Origin: Isoetes taiwanensis
Taxonomy: Eukaryota > Streptophyta > Lycopodiopsida > Isoetales > Isoetaceae
DNA length: 64,000 nucleotides
Assembly (NCBI GenBank): GCA_021234155.1
Contig: JAJEKV010000002.1
Location: 41,653,203 to 41,717,202, forward strand
Direction of reading: 5' to 3'
Shown here: piece after piece, positions 46,559 through 59,290 of the stretch
Layout of the letters: every line of letters starts with the position of its first letter
How positions within the stretch are numbered: position 1 is the first letter of the stretch
Position numbers and translations under genes: made by a program
Notes under the pieces: generated by a model
Seen by the model: only the letters and a program-made list of their open reading frames with translations
Told to the model about the DNA's origin: nothing
Databases searched by the model: none

Positions 46559-49500
46559 TTCTCCCTTCATATTATAATATCTGTAACCTATTATAATATG
46601 AACTGAAAGTCAACATCTCCTGTCATATTATAATGCCTGCAACCTATTAACCTTGTCAACACATTTTTCTCTGATGTGCTTCCTGATTTCACTGTATGAT
46701 AGCTGTTCTTAAATCATGAACACTTATTATAGCATGAACACAACTTCAGCAATTTATAATGCTTGCAGCCTGTCAACATTGTCAAGTGATTGGATTTGAA
46801 CTCAGCTAACATGAATTCAATCTTCTTCCTTCTCATTATAATCTCTGCAACTTATTAACCTTCTCAATTGACTAAACTTGGAATCTGACAATGGTTTTGT
46901 GAGGATGTCTGCTAGCTGCTGATCTGTATGAATATACTAAACTTGAATGATATTTTTGCTTACAAGATCTCTGATAAAATGTGCTTCCAATTCAATATGC
47001 TTGGTTCTCTCATGAAATATTGGATTTTTGGTCATGGCAATGCAACTTTGACTATCAGAATACAACTTCAATGGATCTTTTTGACACATTCCCAATTCAT
47101 TAAGTATTCTTCTGCTCCAGACTATCTCCTTTGCTGCAAGAGTGGTTGCTGAATATTCAGCTTCAGCAGATGATAGAGCTATGGCATTTTGCTTCTTACA
47201 TTTCCAAGAAATAGGTCCACCTCCCAACATTAAAATAAACCTTGATGTAGATTTCCTTTCATCAAGGTCACCTCCCCAGTCAGAATCAGAATATGATTCT
47301 AGGTTAAGGTTTTGAGAATTATACATAATGCCATGATTGATAGTTCCCTTCAAATATCTAACAACCCTTTTTGCTGCCTGCCAGTGCATCATGCCAAAGT
47401 TATTGTTGTACCTACTCAGCATATTAACAGCATAAGATATGTCAGGTCTGGTACAATTTGCCAAATAAAGTAAACAACCAACCAATTCTCTGTATGGTAA
47501 TTCTTCGACTTCTATTCTTTCTTTGTCATTTTGAGGGCAGTATTCCTTTGACAGTTTGTTGCCTGGTACCATAGGAGTTTTCACTGCTTTACAATCTTCC
47601 ATATTGAATCTTTTCAGTATCCCCATAATATTTTGACTTTGAGACAATGCCATAATTCTGTTTTCCCTGTCTCTATGAACTTCAATGCCCAAGAACCTTT
47701 TAAGTTCCCCTAAATCAGTCATTTTGAGCTTATTCTTTAATATATCTTTGCATTTTTGCAGTATGTCCATATTGCTGCTTATCATAACATTGTCATCAAT
47801 ATACAATGCTATGTAACAGAATTCTGATTTTTCTCTAAACACATATACATTCCCATCATCCTTGAGTTTAACAAAACCATGTTCTCTTAAGTATGTATCC
47901 ATACACAAATACCACTGTCTTGGAGATTGTTTCAATCCGTACACTGCTCTTTTTAATTTCCAAACCTTATTTTTCCCTTGTTCAAACCCAGGGGGCTGTT
48001 TCATATAAATATCCTCCTCCAATTTAGCATTAAGAAATGTTGTGGTTACATCCATGTGATGTGCCTCCAAATTTTTAGCATTTGCCATTGCTAACAACAT
48101 TCTAATGCTTGTCAATTTAACAATAGGAGAGAAAGTATCTTCATAATCAATCCCTGGTTTTTGTGAGAATCCTTGTGCCACAAGTCTGGCCTTATGCTTA
48201 ATAAAATTTCCTTCATTTCCTTGTTTTACCTTAAAAATCCATTTGCAGCCAACTGCATTTCTCCCTTTAGGTAGATCAGTTAGCTCAAAGGTTTCTGTTC
48301 TCTTGAATGCATTCAACTCCTCCTCCATTGCATTCATCCATTCTTTTGCATCTGTGCTATTTAATGCTTCCTCAAAGGTTTTTGGTACCTCAAAGTCAAT
48401 CATTGCCAGTATTTCTACAAGGTTTATTTCATTTGTATTGTGCCTTAGTCTTCTACTTCTCCATGCTGAGTCTCTACCAAATAATTCATTACTAACCTCA
48501 TTTGCTTCATCTTGTACAATTTGAGCATTGGTTCTCCTTGTGGTCTGAGTTTTGTCTTTGATTGTTTGCTCCTCCTTTTCATTGATCTCCTCATCTTCTT
48601 GTACTTGATTTTCCTGCAAATTATCAGTGTTATTTTCCTGCAATAACTTTGAGTCAATCATCATCATAAATATTTGATAATTTTTCTAGTTGCTCCAAAT
48701 TTTGGGCTGGTTCCCTTTTCTCTGTTTGTACAACAGATAGTTTCATATCTTTATAATGTTATCCTTCATCAAAAATGACATCTCTGCTGATCACTACCTT
48801 CCTTTTTGCAGGGTCAAACAATCTATAAGCCTTAGACTGCTCATCATATCCCACAAGATATGCAATTCTGGCTCTATCATCAAGTTTTTGCCTTTGTTCC
48901 TTAGGAACATGCACAAAACTTAGACATCCATAGCTTTTAAGCTTTTCAAGTTTAGGTTTCTTGCCTGACCAAAGCATTTCAGGTAAAGATCCATTTATGC
49001 TTGCTGATGGAATCATATTTTGTACCTCTACTGCAGTTCTAACTGCTTCTTCCCATAGGTAATTTGGTAGCCCCGTGTGTTTGAGCATTGCTCTCACAAC
49101 ATCCAATATTGTTCTGTTTTTTCTTTCTGCTACACCATTCTGTTGAGGAGAATGTGAACAAGTTAGTTGTCTCTTTATTCCTTTTATCCTGCAAAATGCT
49201 TTAAATCTTCCAGATAGATATTCCCCACCTCTGTCAGAACGTATGCATTTAACTTTATTTCCAGATTCAAGTTCAACTTCTGCTATGTATTCTTTGAGTG
49301 CTTCAAAAGCCTCATCCTTGGTTCTCAAGCATTTTACCTTTGTCCTTCGATTGAAGTCGTCTATAAAGGTAATAAAATATTTTTTCCCTGTGATTCCTCT
49401 TACATTAAGAGGCCCACATAAATCAGTATGCACACTTGTTTGATTTTTTGAATGGCAGTCTGGCAAGTTTTTCAACCATGCAACCATAACACATTTTGTG

Positions 49501-51034
49501 TTCACTATCCAGCTTATAATCTTCTATTAATCCCTGTTTTACCATGGCCTGAATATTCTTATTGCTGACATGGCATAATCTTTGATGCCATACATTAATA
49601 TCTGAAGCTATGATTGCATTAATACTTGGCAAATGATTATCTTCAAAACCAAAAAGGTTGCCAACTCTTTTCCCCAAAAATTTGACTTCATTATCCAAAG
49701 AAACAGTACATTTCAATCTGTCAAAGTTGACAGAATAACCCATGTCTACAAGTTGACTTATATATATTAAATTTCTCACTAGAGAAGGTACACACAAAAC
49801 ATCTTTCAAAATTACTGCCTTGCCCTGTAGGTCAAACAATTCAAGTATTCCAGAATATTGAACCCTTTGCAAATCCCCATTCCCTAATTTGATGTAACAT
49901 CCTTTCTCAGTTTTTCCATCTTTGAGTAACTTGGCTGAACCAGTTACTGTCTTTTCTGCTCCACTATCTAGGATCAGCAGATTATTTGCATCATTAGATT
50001 TCTTATTGGAAATATTCAAAATATCATTACATACCTCAGCATCTTCATCATCCTCACTGCTTTCTTCTTCAGTTTCTTGAATCAAGTTAACTGCTGCTTC
50101 TTGTCTGCCAGCACCTCTCCCTTGCCCTTGCTTTCCTCTTCCTCTGCTAGGTTTTCCCCTTTTTCCCCTGCTGCTAGAGCATCTATTTGCAAAGTGTCCT
50201 TTGCCACCACAGTTGAAACACTCCACATTCTTAAGTTTGGGACAGTCTGCTTTCAAGTGACCATGAGCCTTGCAATGATAACAGGGACCTATGTTCCCCT
50301 TTTGCTTTGAACTGCTGCCCTTATACTTGGATCGACCTGCATATAAAACTTCAACATTCTCATCATAATCATCAGTCAATATTTTATTTTGTTCAAACTC
50401 TGTCCTTATCATCTCTTCTGCCATTTCCCTTGTTCTAGCTACATTTCTTATAAGTGTAGCTAACTGCTTATTTTCTCCCACTGCTCTTGCTACATGCAAT
50501 AGCTTTTGCTGGTCTGTCATCATGACTCCAGCTCCCTCGAGATATGCTACAATGTTATCAAATCTAGAGATGAAATTAGTTAGATCATCCTCTTCTCTAA
50601 GCCTAAGTTTCCTCAATTCTTTATCCAAAATATCAATCTGTGATGAGCTTTTCTCCTCAAAATGCTTAAGAAGATATTTCCAGATTTCTTAGTTTTACCT
50701 CTTATTTTCAGAAGAATTGAGGCTCCCACTTTACTAGTCAAGATTGCATAAGCCTCCTTTGATTTTGCCTTATCAATTTTGCTAGTCACAACATTTTCCC
50801 CACTTGTTGCAGTAGCATCTAACTCTCCTGCTGCAGATGCTTCTCCAGAAGGGCTATTCTCCCTTCTTCCTGCAATCATGCTACTGGAACCATTAGTACT
50901 ACCAGAGATTTCATCTTCAAACAATTCCCACAAGTTTTCATTTTCAAGAACATTTTTCATTTGTTCCTTCCAAATTTGAAACCCTGGACCTCCCTCATAG
51001 ACCTTAATTCCACTAAGAAGAGCAGCTCCAAATC

Positions 51035-51645
51035 TGCTAGGATCTTTAAGCAAATGTCTAGCTATCAAATACTTTTAGATGCAATACAATATTTAAATGT
51101 CTTAAAACAACATTAGAACCTTAGATAAAATAATCTTAGACAATGGCTCTAAGTATTGCACTAACTTAACCCCGAGAACTCGGGCATTCACCTTTATTGA
51201 TGAATCCGGCAGACTTACAATTACTATGCTATACAGGCTTCTGATTATACATCTTGTTTTATAAGATTCGGCACCAATCCTTTCGGAATCGGCACCGAAA
51301 AGGCTCGACCGCTTCGCTTCATGCTAATTTGAAAGTTCGATCTTGTCAATCTGTTATTCGACCGAAATATCCCATATTTCTCAACCATTGAACTTATGGT
51401 TTATAAAGCTTAAGGGTTCGACCATTAAAAATTAAATATCCAAGTAATATAGTTAACCTTTAATTTTTCTGCTTAGGTTAAGTTAAGAACTATAGCAATA
51501 CCCTAGTGCCCTCTGTACAGATTCTGATGACTGCACATTATCTTTGATATATAGACCATTTGCTCTGATAAGCTTTCTGGCATCACTCCATGATATAGGT
51601 TCTCGGATCATGTAACCATATTATAATATGAACTAAACTTCAACA
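51035..51645 (-). repeat. Copia-2 5' LTR
   Basis: 611 bp, starting TGCTAGGATC and ending CTTCAACA on the + strand; near-identical to the 3' LTR. Confidence 0.95.
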
Positions 51646-52200
51646 TTAATGAGCTAGAGGAGTCTTTGGCTCAAAGTGCAAATAATAAATCATGAGGCTA
51701 TTATGGTGAAGACTCAAAAGAACAGGAAATTGAGAAGCTACATGAACTGTTAGAAGATTTGATGCTGTCCAAAGTACATGAAATTCAAAAGCTCCAAGAG
51801 TCAGCAGGAAGAATGCAAGATGAAAACAAAGCTCTGGAAGGACAAATTTTTGTGCTGGAGGCTCAGATAGCAGAAAAGGTACCCGGTGAACAAGTTCAAA
51901 GCAAGGAAGTGCAAATATTAGAAATGGGAAGAATTATCAGTGATCTGCATAGCCAGTTACAAAAATGTAAGGAAGACTACAAGACCTTAGAATCTATACA
52001 TGATAAGTGCAAGGACAGCAAATTATCCATCACAGAAGAGATGAATGCTCTGTATAAATGCCTGGAGCAACTCCAACTGAAATGCAATGGACTGGAGATA
52101 GAACGTCAGGCGAATCGGAGAAAATTCATAAATTACAAGATGAGATGAACTTGGATAATCACAGTATGAATCTTACACAAAAGATATAAGGGATCGAAGC

Positions 52201-54369
52201 TTGTTGATATCTTATCTCAGAGCATTTATATCATTCCCAGTTGAAACGTCCTCTGCAAGAAACAACCAAGAAATTAAACTTGGAAAGAAATGGAAGATTT
52301 ACAAAGTGGTCACAAAAATACGGGGGGCAGTATCTGAATCTGAGAAGGTAAACTAGTTACCCTTTCGTTTGCCATTTTTCTGCTCGCTTCAATCCATCTC
52401 CACAAACTTCCTGCTTCAGTCCGTATTCCCCACTTCGGCACCCATGAAAAAGCCACCAATAGACTCGCAGCCACAGCAGTTTGGAACCAAACTATCCGGG
52501 TTACAGCATTTTGGCAATAGGTCCAATAGATCCAATGTATCACTGCTACACTCTGCTTTGAAATAGATGCCAAATAGAACAAAGATAAGATTTAAAATGC
52601 AAATAAGCAATGCGATGACCTAATTAGCCAGATTGAAGCAATTAATCATCTTCAATGAGAGAATGATTTATCCTTACTCGATTTGTGCAAGTTCCCAATC
52701 CATAAGTAGCCATCAATATGCAGCTTAGGCGTGTGCCACGATGCCATGAATCCAAGCCCTATTGTTGAGACTGGTGCTTTTGTATATGAATGTGCGCAAT
52801 ATGGTAGAGTTCCTCCATCCATTTTACAACCCGCATACTTCATAAAGAGCAAGATGTCCAGCCTCAATGAAACATAATGAACAATATATCGGGCAGGCAG
52901 AAAGAAGGAACTTAGCATAGTGTTAAGCAATTCTACAACTGTCATGATTTAAGATATATCTTGTAAAGCAAAGCTGTAAAGAAATGGGAACCATTTCAGA
53001 AGAGAACCAAGAAGCAAAAAGGGGGTTTTTTTGGAAAGATTTTGACTTCTGGGATCAGCAGAGCTCAAATCCGTCTAATAAGACGGCGATCAAGTCTCAG
53101 AGTGTTCGAAATGGGTTTTCCACTGGTTCTTCAGTGCTAGAGTGGCAAAGCAGCGCCCCTTTGTGGCAACGAAGAAATATGGCCCCTGTTTCAGGTAGAT
53201 TCTAGCAGGTCAACATGAACAGAAGTGCCAGAGTCAGATCTGCAACTGCCATCGCCATGGCTGCAGCTGTGCAAGAAATCTATTTCTGAACAACCGGTTA
53301 GCCAGTTTCCAATTAGGCTGCTCAACAACAACGGTCACCGCCAGTTTACACCCTATAGCCAGTTTGGAGCAATCATTGGCATATTCTTGGCATATATTAG
53401 CATATATCTAGAATATGCCATAAACCCACATCAACAAGGGATTGCCCCCTAGGGGCAACCCAAAAAGCAAGAAAATTGGACACGGAGATTTATTGGGATG
53501 CTCTTGTGCGCTTCTTCCATTTCCTTCATTTTCTCCTCCGGATTGCAATTTTCGAAGATGAGTTCGAAATACAAAAGAAGACAAAATCGAACCTATTTTG
53601 AACGATAGAGGTTCCAAATTTGAACGGATTTGTATGCCCAGGATGTGGCTGGTTCTCTTTGTTTCTGATCTGCTATGTTTTGCTTCTGATTGTTTTATCT
53701 TCTCGGTTTTACACAGGAGCTTTATATGTAGGGTTTGACGAACAAAACTCTGCTGTCTTCTTCAACTGCATATCTTCAGATCTGATGCTAAGGGAGGTTC
53801 AATTGTCTTGCAGCGTCAAATTTGAATGCCATAAGTTTTACGAACTCCTATGGCAAAGGAGCTTTGGAAACCCCACTAGCATCTCAGGAAGCCCAGTTTC
53901 TGTCATTTCTCATGGGGCACAGAATATGGTTAGCTCCCTTGATTTTATCGAAATCATGTAATGCTTGCTGAATTCATCCATCTACAGTGTTAACTAGGCC
54001 AGTGTTAAAGTAGCTTGTAAGGGTTGAATATCATATATACGCTAGTGGTCTAATCCTTAAGCCATGACTTGGTTTGAACATGCAGAGCAGGGATGCAAAT
54101 ATCCTAGACTAGAGCCATGAAGCATAAACTTTCATACTATTTCCTTGCATAACTATGCAAGCTTGAGAGGTCTTGCACACACCATATGGAAGCAATTGTT
54201 TAGAGGTGGGTATATAGCGTATCCATGCACTGAAGCCTTGCTAGATGTGGCTACCTATTCTATCAAACTAGGGTACAAGTCTGAGAGCTTACTTTAATTA
54301 GAGTGAAGAAACAGTTGTATGTCCATGATCCCTTTGCATAACAGGTATGAACTACACATGCATGTTGAA
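52201..54369. other. Unassigned DNA between gene remnants
   Basis: Several short frames on both strands (for example 52945-52652 minus, 52984-53205 plus, 53617-53408 minus, 53620-53961 plus) without a recognised family. Some may be exons of a lost gene. A small palindromic cluster around GGCATATTCTTGGCATATAT lies at about 53379. Confidence 0.4.
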
Positions 54370-54480
54370 CTGAATGTCCCTTTTTAGTCCTTTTTTGCTT
54401 GATAAAATTTCTGGCATATTCACAAGTGCATGATGTATTTGAAGTGCACAACTTCTGGTTGCCAGCAAATGACTCCAGAT
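54370..54480 (-). repeat. Duplicated juxtamembrane piece of the receptor kinase
   Basis: The minus strand reads FAGNQKLCTSNTSCT then, in another frame, NMPEILSSKKGLKRDIQ. It repeats FASNQKLCISNTSCT and NMPKILSSKKGLKRGI of 55390-55260. About 900 bp separate the copies. Confidence 0.75.
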
Positions 54481-54599
54481 GAATCGATGCATGTGATTGG
54501 TACATTTTCTGACTAAAAACATACGGGAGTAATGGTTGTTCAAAAATGTTCGCATACTTATCCCTATGTTCCATTATCTGCAGCACAGATAGATCTCAC

Positions 54600-55545
54600 A
54601 ACATACAATTCATCAAGGAAAACTGAACAAGCTCTTAACTATTGTAGATATAGATAACCCATCTTTGTCAATCAATTTTTCTATTCCGGAGTCTGTGATG
54701 CAAGGCTCCATGTTAGAGTGTAACAGAATATGGTTGGATTTGATGTCGCGAAGAATGGGGATGAAAATCATGCTGCAGGTATGCCAAATTAGCATTGCCA
54801 ATCCATGTGCAGTGCCTAATGCAATGTTGTATCTTATTTTCCAATCAAGAGCAGGTGTCCTATGCAGACCATCGTAGATACATGTACTCATATATGATGT
54901 AACCAATTCCATTTTGGGCTGAGTACCCAATGATGTTTATTAGATTTCTATGTTGTAACTTACCTACAGTTTTTAACTTCCTTACAAATGTTGCTCCTGC
55001 TGTCTTTCTTGATACCTCTTGTTCCTTTACTGCAAGTTCTTGTCCAGATCTGCTAATGACTTCATATACTATTCCGTGTGCACCTTTTTCTACAATACTA
55101 TCATTAGTTAAGTTCTCTGTAGCATGCAATACTTCTGCTGCACACAGTTTCATGGAGCCATTGATAAAGAAGACTCTTGATTTGCCTTTCTGACACTAGA
55201 TAGTGCTTACACAAACAACTAAAAGACAAAGTGCAGTTGCTCCAAGAATTATCCCAGCAAGAATGCCCCTTTTTAGTCCCTTTTTGCTTGATAAAATTTT
55301 TGGCATATTTTTAAGTGCAGGATGTATTTGAAATGCACAACTTCTGGTTGCTAGCAAATGACAAAGGATAGGAAATTAGGAACCTTTTACATGACTGTGG
55401 AACATCTCCTGATAAATTGTTGTACGAGACATCTACATATATTACTTTTCTCATGTTATACAAGATGTCTGGAATGTGACCTAATTTGTTATGGGGCAAG
55501 TCCATTTGTTCAAGTGAAATCAGGATGCCTAGTTCAGCTGGCATT
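54600..55545 (-). pseudogene. LRR receptor-like kinase pseudogene
   Basis: Minus strand. The last leucine-rich repeats (LGILISLEQMDLPHNKLGHI, VIYVDVSYNNLSGDVP) lead to a CISNTSCT juxtamembrane part, then a membrane helix (GILAGIILGATALCLLVVCV) that runs into a stop. The kinase follows: HATENLTNDSIVEKGAHGIV (G-rich loop), ELAVKEQ (VAIK lysine), KLQHRNLINIIGYSAQNG and, after a frame change near 54870, PALDWKIRYNIALGTAHGLA, ILRDIKSNHILLHSNMEP (HRD degraded to LRD) and TDSGIEKLI (DFG degraded). The activation loop and C-lobe are missing. The ectodomain is nearly all lost. No subfamily assigned. Confidence 0.88.
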
Positions 55546-55679
55546 GATGTAACTTCTCAGCTGTTAATAGAGCTCTTGCTTTGAATAACAAGATCCACTT
55601 TCAATCTTGATTAGATAAATGCCTAGCCATTTTCTAATACACAAAAACCTTCCCAAAGCCTTCTGGTGTGCTTTTTGCT

Positions 55680-55970
55680 AGTTTTTATGGTCAAATACTC
55701 CACTTGAAGACAGGGTATGCAGAGCTTGTGATTCAGTGTAGAAGATGAGGCACATGTACTCCTGCATTGCACGGCTTACAACGAGATTAGGAAACAATTT
55801 GAAATCCAAGCGTCAGATCTTCAATCATTGTTTTCTATCTCTTGTTATGAGTTAGGATTATACTTGAAGGCGATAGATAGTCATCGTACTTTGATATTAA
55901 AAATATAATGTACTTTGCTGGTTTTTCAGTGCTCCATGGCCTCTCAAGGCCCTAAATGAGCAAGACCAAA

Positions 55971-56013
<43 letters not shown>

Positions 56014-56015
56014 AT
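55680..56015 (+). mobile_element. LINE-G: LINE 3' stub with (AAAT)n tail
   Basis: The last coding part reads VCRACDSV and EDEAHVLLHCTAYNEIRKQF, a C-x2-C...H-x4-C zinc-binding end like that of LINE-B, then YELGLYLKAIDSHRTLI and a stop. An about 100-bp 3' UTR and an (AAAT)n tail (55968-56015) follow. Severely 5' truncated. A non-L1 LINE. Confidence 0.78.
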
Positions 56016-56464
56016 ATTTGGCCAGATTACGGCTTCAATTCATCTGGGCTTCAATTCGTCTGCCATTAGGGAATTTAAACAACTGATTCTTGAGGGCTGA
56101 ATCATGTATAACGCCCTTCCAAAATTGAAGTGCAGGGCAAGCAAATTGATGCCATCCAGCTAGGATAAGCTTCCGTAGTAGATAGTTAAAAGACCAACGG
56201 ATCAGAGAGGTCCATAGGCCTGAAGACATGGCAGAGAAACTCGAGCATAGAGAATGACAAGAAAAATCTTGCTTTGCTTCGTGAATCTGGTGTCGTCTCC
56301 TTCACGAAAAGTGAATAGGCTTATGGCCAAGGATAGGTTCAATATTGCATACATTTTATACGTAATACATATTATTTATATGATATGGCATAATTTTGAA
56401 GTATAATACATAAAAAATACAGCAAAAAACATTTCCGGCACCGAAAATATTTTGCGTAAAACCT
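56016..56464. other. Unassigned DNA
   Basis: AT-rich lead-up to the hairpin. No gene seen. Confidence 0.5.
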
Positions 56465-56506
56465 CAGTTTCGCTTATGCGAAACAATTTTCGCATAAGCG
56501 AAACTG
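56465..56506. repeat. Perfect hairpin, 19-bp stem, with related words
   Basis: CAGTTTCGCTTATGCGAAA, a 4-nt CAAT loop and the exact inverse. Further CGCTTACGCGAAA, GTAAGCGAA and TTTCGCTTACG words continue to about 56585. The cluster resembles subterminal transposase-binding repeats and lies just before the BED/hAT reading. Confidence 0.85.
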
Positions 56507-56550
56507 GGATTTTGCTTACGCGAAATGCAAAAAGCTTCTTGTAAGCGAAT

Positions 56551-57407
56551 TTGGGTTTCGCTTACGGGAAAATAGTTTCGCTACCCGTAGTCATAGCACG
56601 TGGAAGAAGTATGCCTCAAAATGATGGTGGTCGAAGGAGAGGTCCAGAGTGGGGGTTTGTGAAGGAAATTGGTCAGAATGAGTATCAATGTGTGTTTTGT
56701 GGGTACGCGTCCATAAATGGATCTGTGACAAGAACCGGCGCTCATATTTTACGAGACACTAAAATTGGGGTGCAAATTTGTACTGGATCTGCAGACCTAT
56801 GACGAGATGCAATTGAAATGTTGTCTCGAAAAAAGAACATCGGTAGAAAAACACGGCCAAAGGACAGTCAAGGATCGTGCCAAGCAAAAGAGATCAATTA
56901 TACCACCTCTTCTGTTGCACCGATGCCGATGTACAAACCAGAATGTGGACTAGGGTCAATAGGTGTAAGCACGGGCAAAAAAAGAATGGCAGACACAATT
57001 GAAATAGTAGAAAGACAGACTAAGCAACATAGGGTTGATCCGTGTTTAACATCAGAGCAACTAAAGAAGATACAATTGAAGGTTGTAGAGGCATTCTTAT
57101 ATGTCAGATTGTCTCCATACGTCTTGGAACACAAAGCAATGAAAGAAGCCTCCCAAGAAGTTGCCAAAGCGAGGCTGGCTTTCAGGTTGCCTTCATACAA
57201 GCATGCCAATAACAAAATGATCGATGAAATACATGAGAAAATAGTCGAGAGGGTGCAGACGAAGTTGTGTCATATTACTGAAGCCAGGCCAGCTTCACTA
57301 GTGACTGATTGTTTGAGCAATGTAAATGAGGACCAACTTATAAACTTCATGATTATGTATCCAAGGGGCGAAGTAGTTTTGAAGACCGTGGAAACCAAAA
57401 CTAACTA
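56551..57407 (+). pseudogene. BED-finger / hAT-type transposase N-terminal part
   Basis: A BED zinc finger is readable at about 56650-56800: WGFVKEIGQNEYQCVFCGYA then TRTGAHILRDTKIGVQICTG (the C-x2-C plus H part of W-x-C-x2-C-H). After a frame change a basic linker leads to a helical part (KKIQLKVVEAFLYVRLSPYV) and the DUF659 start of plant hAT transposases (SLVTDCLSNVNEDQLINFMI, YPRGEVVLKTVET). The DDE core and C-terminal dimerisation region are missing; the Ty3-like fossil follows. It could be an element or a domesticated relative; the truncation makes it inactive. Confidence 0.8.
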
Positions 57408-59290
57408 GGTGACAGGGGATTGGATTTTCAAAAGACAAAGGCTGTGATAGAGAGCTTTAGACTAAATAGTTCCATGCGAATCTCCTCTTTCTTCAAAAAA
57501 CCTTGTAATCTCTTCTGCCCAATTCTGCTCCATAGGAATGTGAGTGATCTGCCATGAGGTAAAGATTACAAATATTCCCATAACTTGGTTCCTAAAGGTC
57601 TCCATGTTAGCATTCTTGGTCTAATATTCACCATAAACATGTTTGCACACTAACTGAGAATCACCATAAACATGTATGTTAGAAATATCCATAGCCTTAG
57701 ATTTCTAGAGACATGCAATTAGAGCTTTGTACTCAGCTTCGGGAAGTGATTTGAAGATACATCCTGCCTACTTTAGCCAAAAGTTTATTATAAGGATCTT
57801 TTAGTATAGCAGCAGATGATGCAACATTCAACTTTTTAATGATACCCCCATCAAATCATAAGAAACCTTCTTTACCTTGTTTGAGAGATGGTGCACACTC
57901 TATAACAAAAGGAATTATCAGCTCATATTTTCTTGGTTTTGCAGCTGCCAATCTATCCCAAAGGTTCTTCTACCAACAACTACTTGATGAAGTGTACTTC
58001 CTCACTCGAACTATACGAGCCATCCTGATTGTATATTATGGCAACTTGAGATCCATTTGAAATAGTACACCTTCCTAGCAAGAGGTTATAAATGTCTACA
58101 TCCTCTCCCACGTCCTTAAAGGCAACCACAATGAAGTTAGCAGCCACAATTATGCCAACCTTGATTACTATTCCCATAGGGGCTAGCTTAACATTATGGA
58201 AAGATTATGATAAGGCATAATATTCGAAGGGGATCCACCATTTAGTAGCACATTAGAAAAGGTGTAGCCTCCCAAGGTTGTTGAGCACATAAAATCTCCA
58301 GGGTCTTCTTTATTTTGAACCAACACAAGGTTAATAGCATCAGCAAGGTTCACACAAGCCATTGGCTCATTTCAAACAGTTTGTTGCAACAACTATGACT
58401 AGGTGCAATCTTTAGCAAGGTGAAGAGATCTACACTTACTTTGGAATTCCTAAGTAGGCATCAACCTCATCACAATCTTGGTCTTTCTTACCATACTTGT
58501 GATGAGAAAATGGAGCTATTTCTCGAGGGGATACTTCTGCACAAAACAGTTCCACTAGATTCGGCATGCTTATTGACTTCCTTCATGCTTCTGGTCTGCA
58601 CCACCATGACTTTTTTAGCCTTGGGAACATTTGTGGCCTGCAGAAATTTTATAGAGGCACTTAGTTCATCAAATCTCACAGACATATTTTTTTTTTCTTT
58701 TTCTTGTTTCGCAAAATACTCTTTAACTAGACATCTAATATCAATATGACCAATCTCTTTACAAAAAACACAAATAGGGCACACTTTTTCAAAGTGCCCT
58801 TCCTATTACACTTAAGCACACTTTCTAATAGAATATATGAGATGGATGTGTGTTTCTGTTACAATGAATGCAATTTGGGTGGAACTTACCTCCCCTAGAT
58901 GTTTTGAGTTCAACGTTTCTTAGTCACCTCTGTCAAAGCTTTAATAACTTTAGAAAAATCTGCTTTGACCTCTAAAGCATGAGGATTGGTCTCCTCTTCC
59001 TTAAATTTATTCTTGACCTTCTATATGGCATAAATAGGAATGGGAGGATGGTGATCATATCTAGCATCAGTAGCATCATGATAGAAAAGGATCATGGTGA
59101 AAAAATGTATGATGTTTATCAGATAATGTAGAAAGCATCTGGGTAAGATCAGTGGTCTTACAAAAACTTTATAAATAGAGTCAAAACCCTCAGCCGCTTG
59201 GATCTTAAACAACTTCCTTTGGATATCTGGCTTCCTTTCTAAGCCATTGATAAAAGCAGTGATCCTAACAACTGCCCCTTCATCATCCCC
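57408..59290 (-). mobile_element. Ty3-like retrotransposon fossil
   Basis: On the minus strand a gag-like part (AFINGLERKPDIQRKLFKIQ, later CPICVFCKEIGHIDIRC, a zinc knuckle) is followed by a protease-like patch (58177-57990) and an RNase H-like patch (IHVYGDSQLVCKHVYGEY type, about 57690). The RT between them is absent, and no LTR was found. Strongly decayed, with many breaks, and old. Ty3 is favoured over Ty1 by the order and the RNase H style; this is not certain. Confidence 0.55.

Larger units (their letters stand above)
45951..51645 (-). mobile_element. Copia-2: full-length but broken Ty1/Copia element
   Basis: Minus orientation inside the NET-like gene. The LTRs are 45951-46558 (3') and 51035-51645 (5'), starting TG and ending CA, with TTAAT on both sides (45946-45950 and 51646-51650). 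Parts from the 5' side: gag with two CCHC knuckles (CYHCKAHGHLKADC and CFNCGGKGHFANRC), protease (LILDSGAEKTVTG), GAG-pre-integrase, integrase (FITFIDDFNRRTKVK, SPQQNGVAERKNRT), reverse transcriptase (YIDDNVMIS) and RNase H (SSAEAEYSATTLAAKEIVWS). The PPT is GAAGGGAGAA (46568-46559). The LTRs differ at about eight positions plus one short indel, roughly 1.5%, so the insertion is fairly young. It carries a few breaks and is not coding-competent as it stands. Confidence 0.95.
44643..52200 (+). pseudogene. NET-like (NAB domain, coiled-coil) gene interrupted by Copia-2
   Basis: Exon 44643-44718 (after TTCTCAG, before GTAGCT) reads NNFAWLEKDLQ. The next exon, from 44817, reads DIDSKINFMSKLMG and, after one frame change near 44850, DVDPSPEQVKICKLIDEFYN then SYQLVAQQYGNLT. 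These are the three helices of the NAB/KIP1 actin-binding domain of NET proteins, which link actin to membranes in plants. An acidic Ser-rich linker (SSSSDSESSPSSSSDSDAKN) and a long heptad coiled coil follow. The host frame is cut at 45950 by Copia-2 and resumes in register at 51651 (ELEESLAQSANNKS). There is a TGA at 51693-51695, and coiled coil continues to about 52198. The first NAB exon, with the usual WW motif, is not found. Confidence 0.82.
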
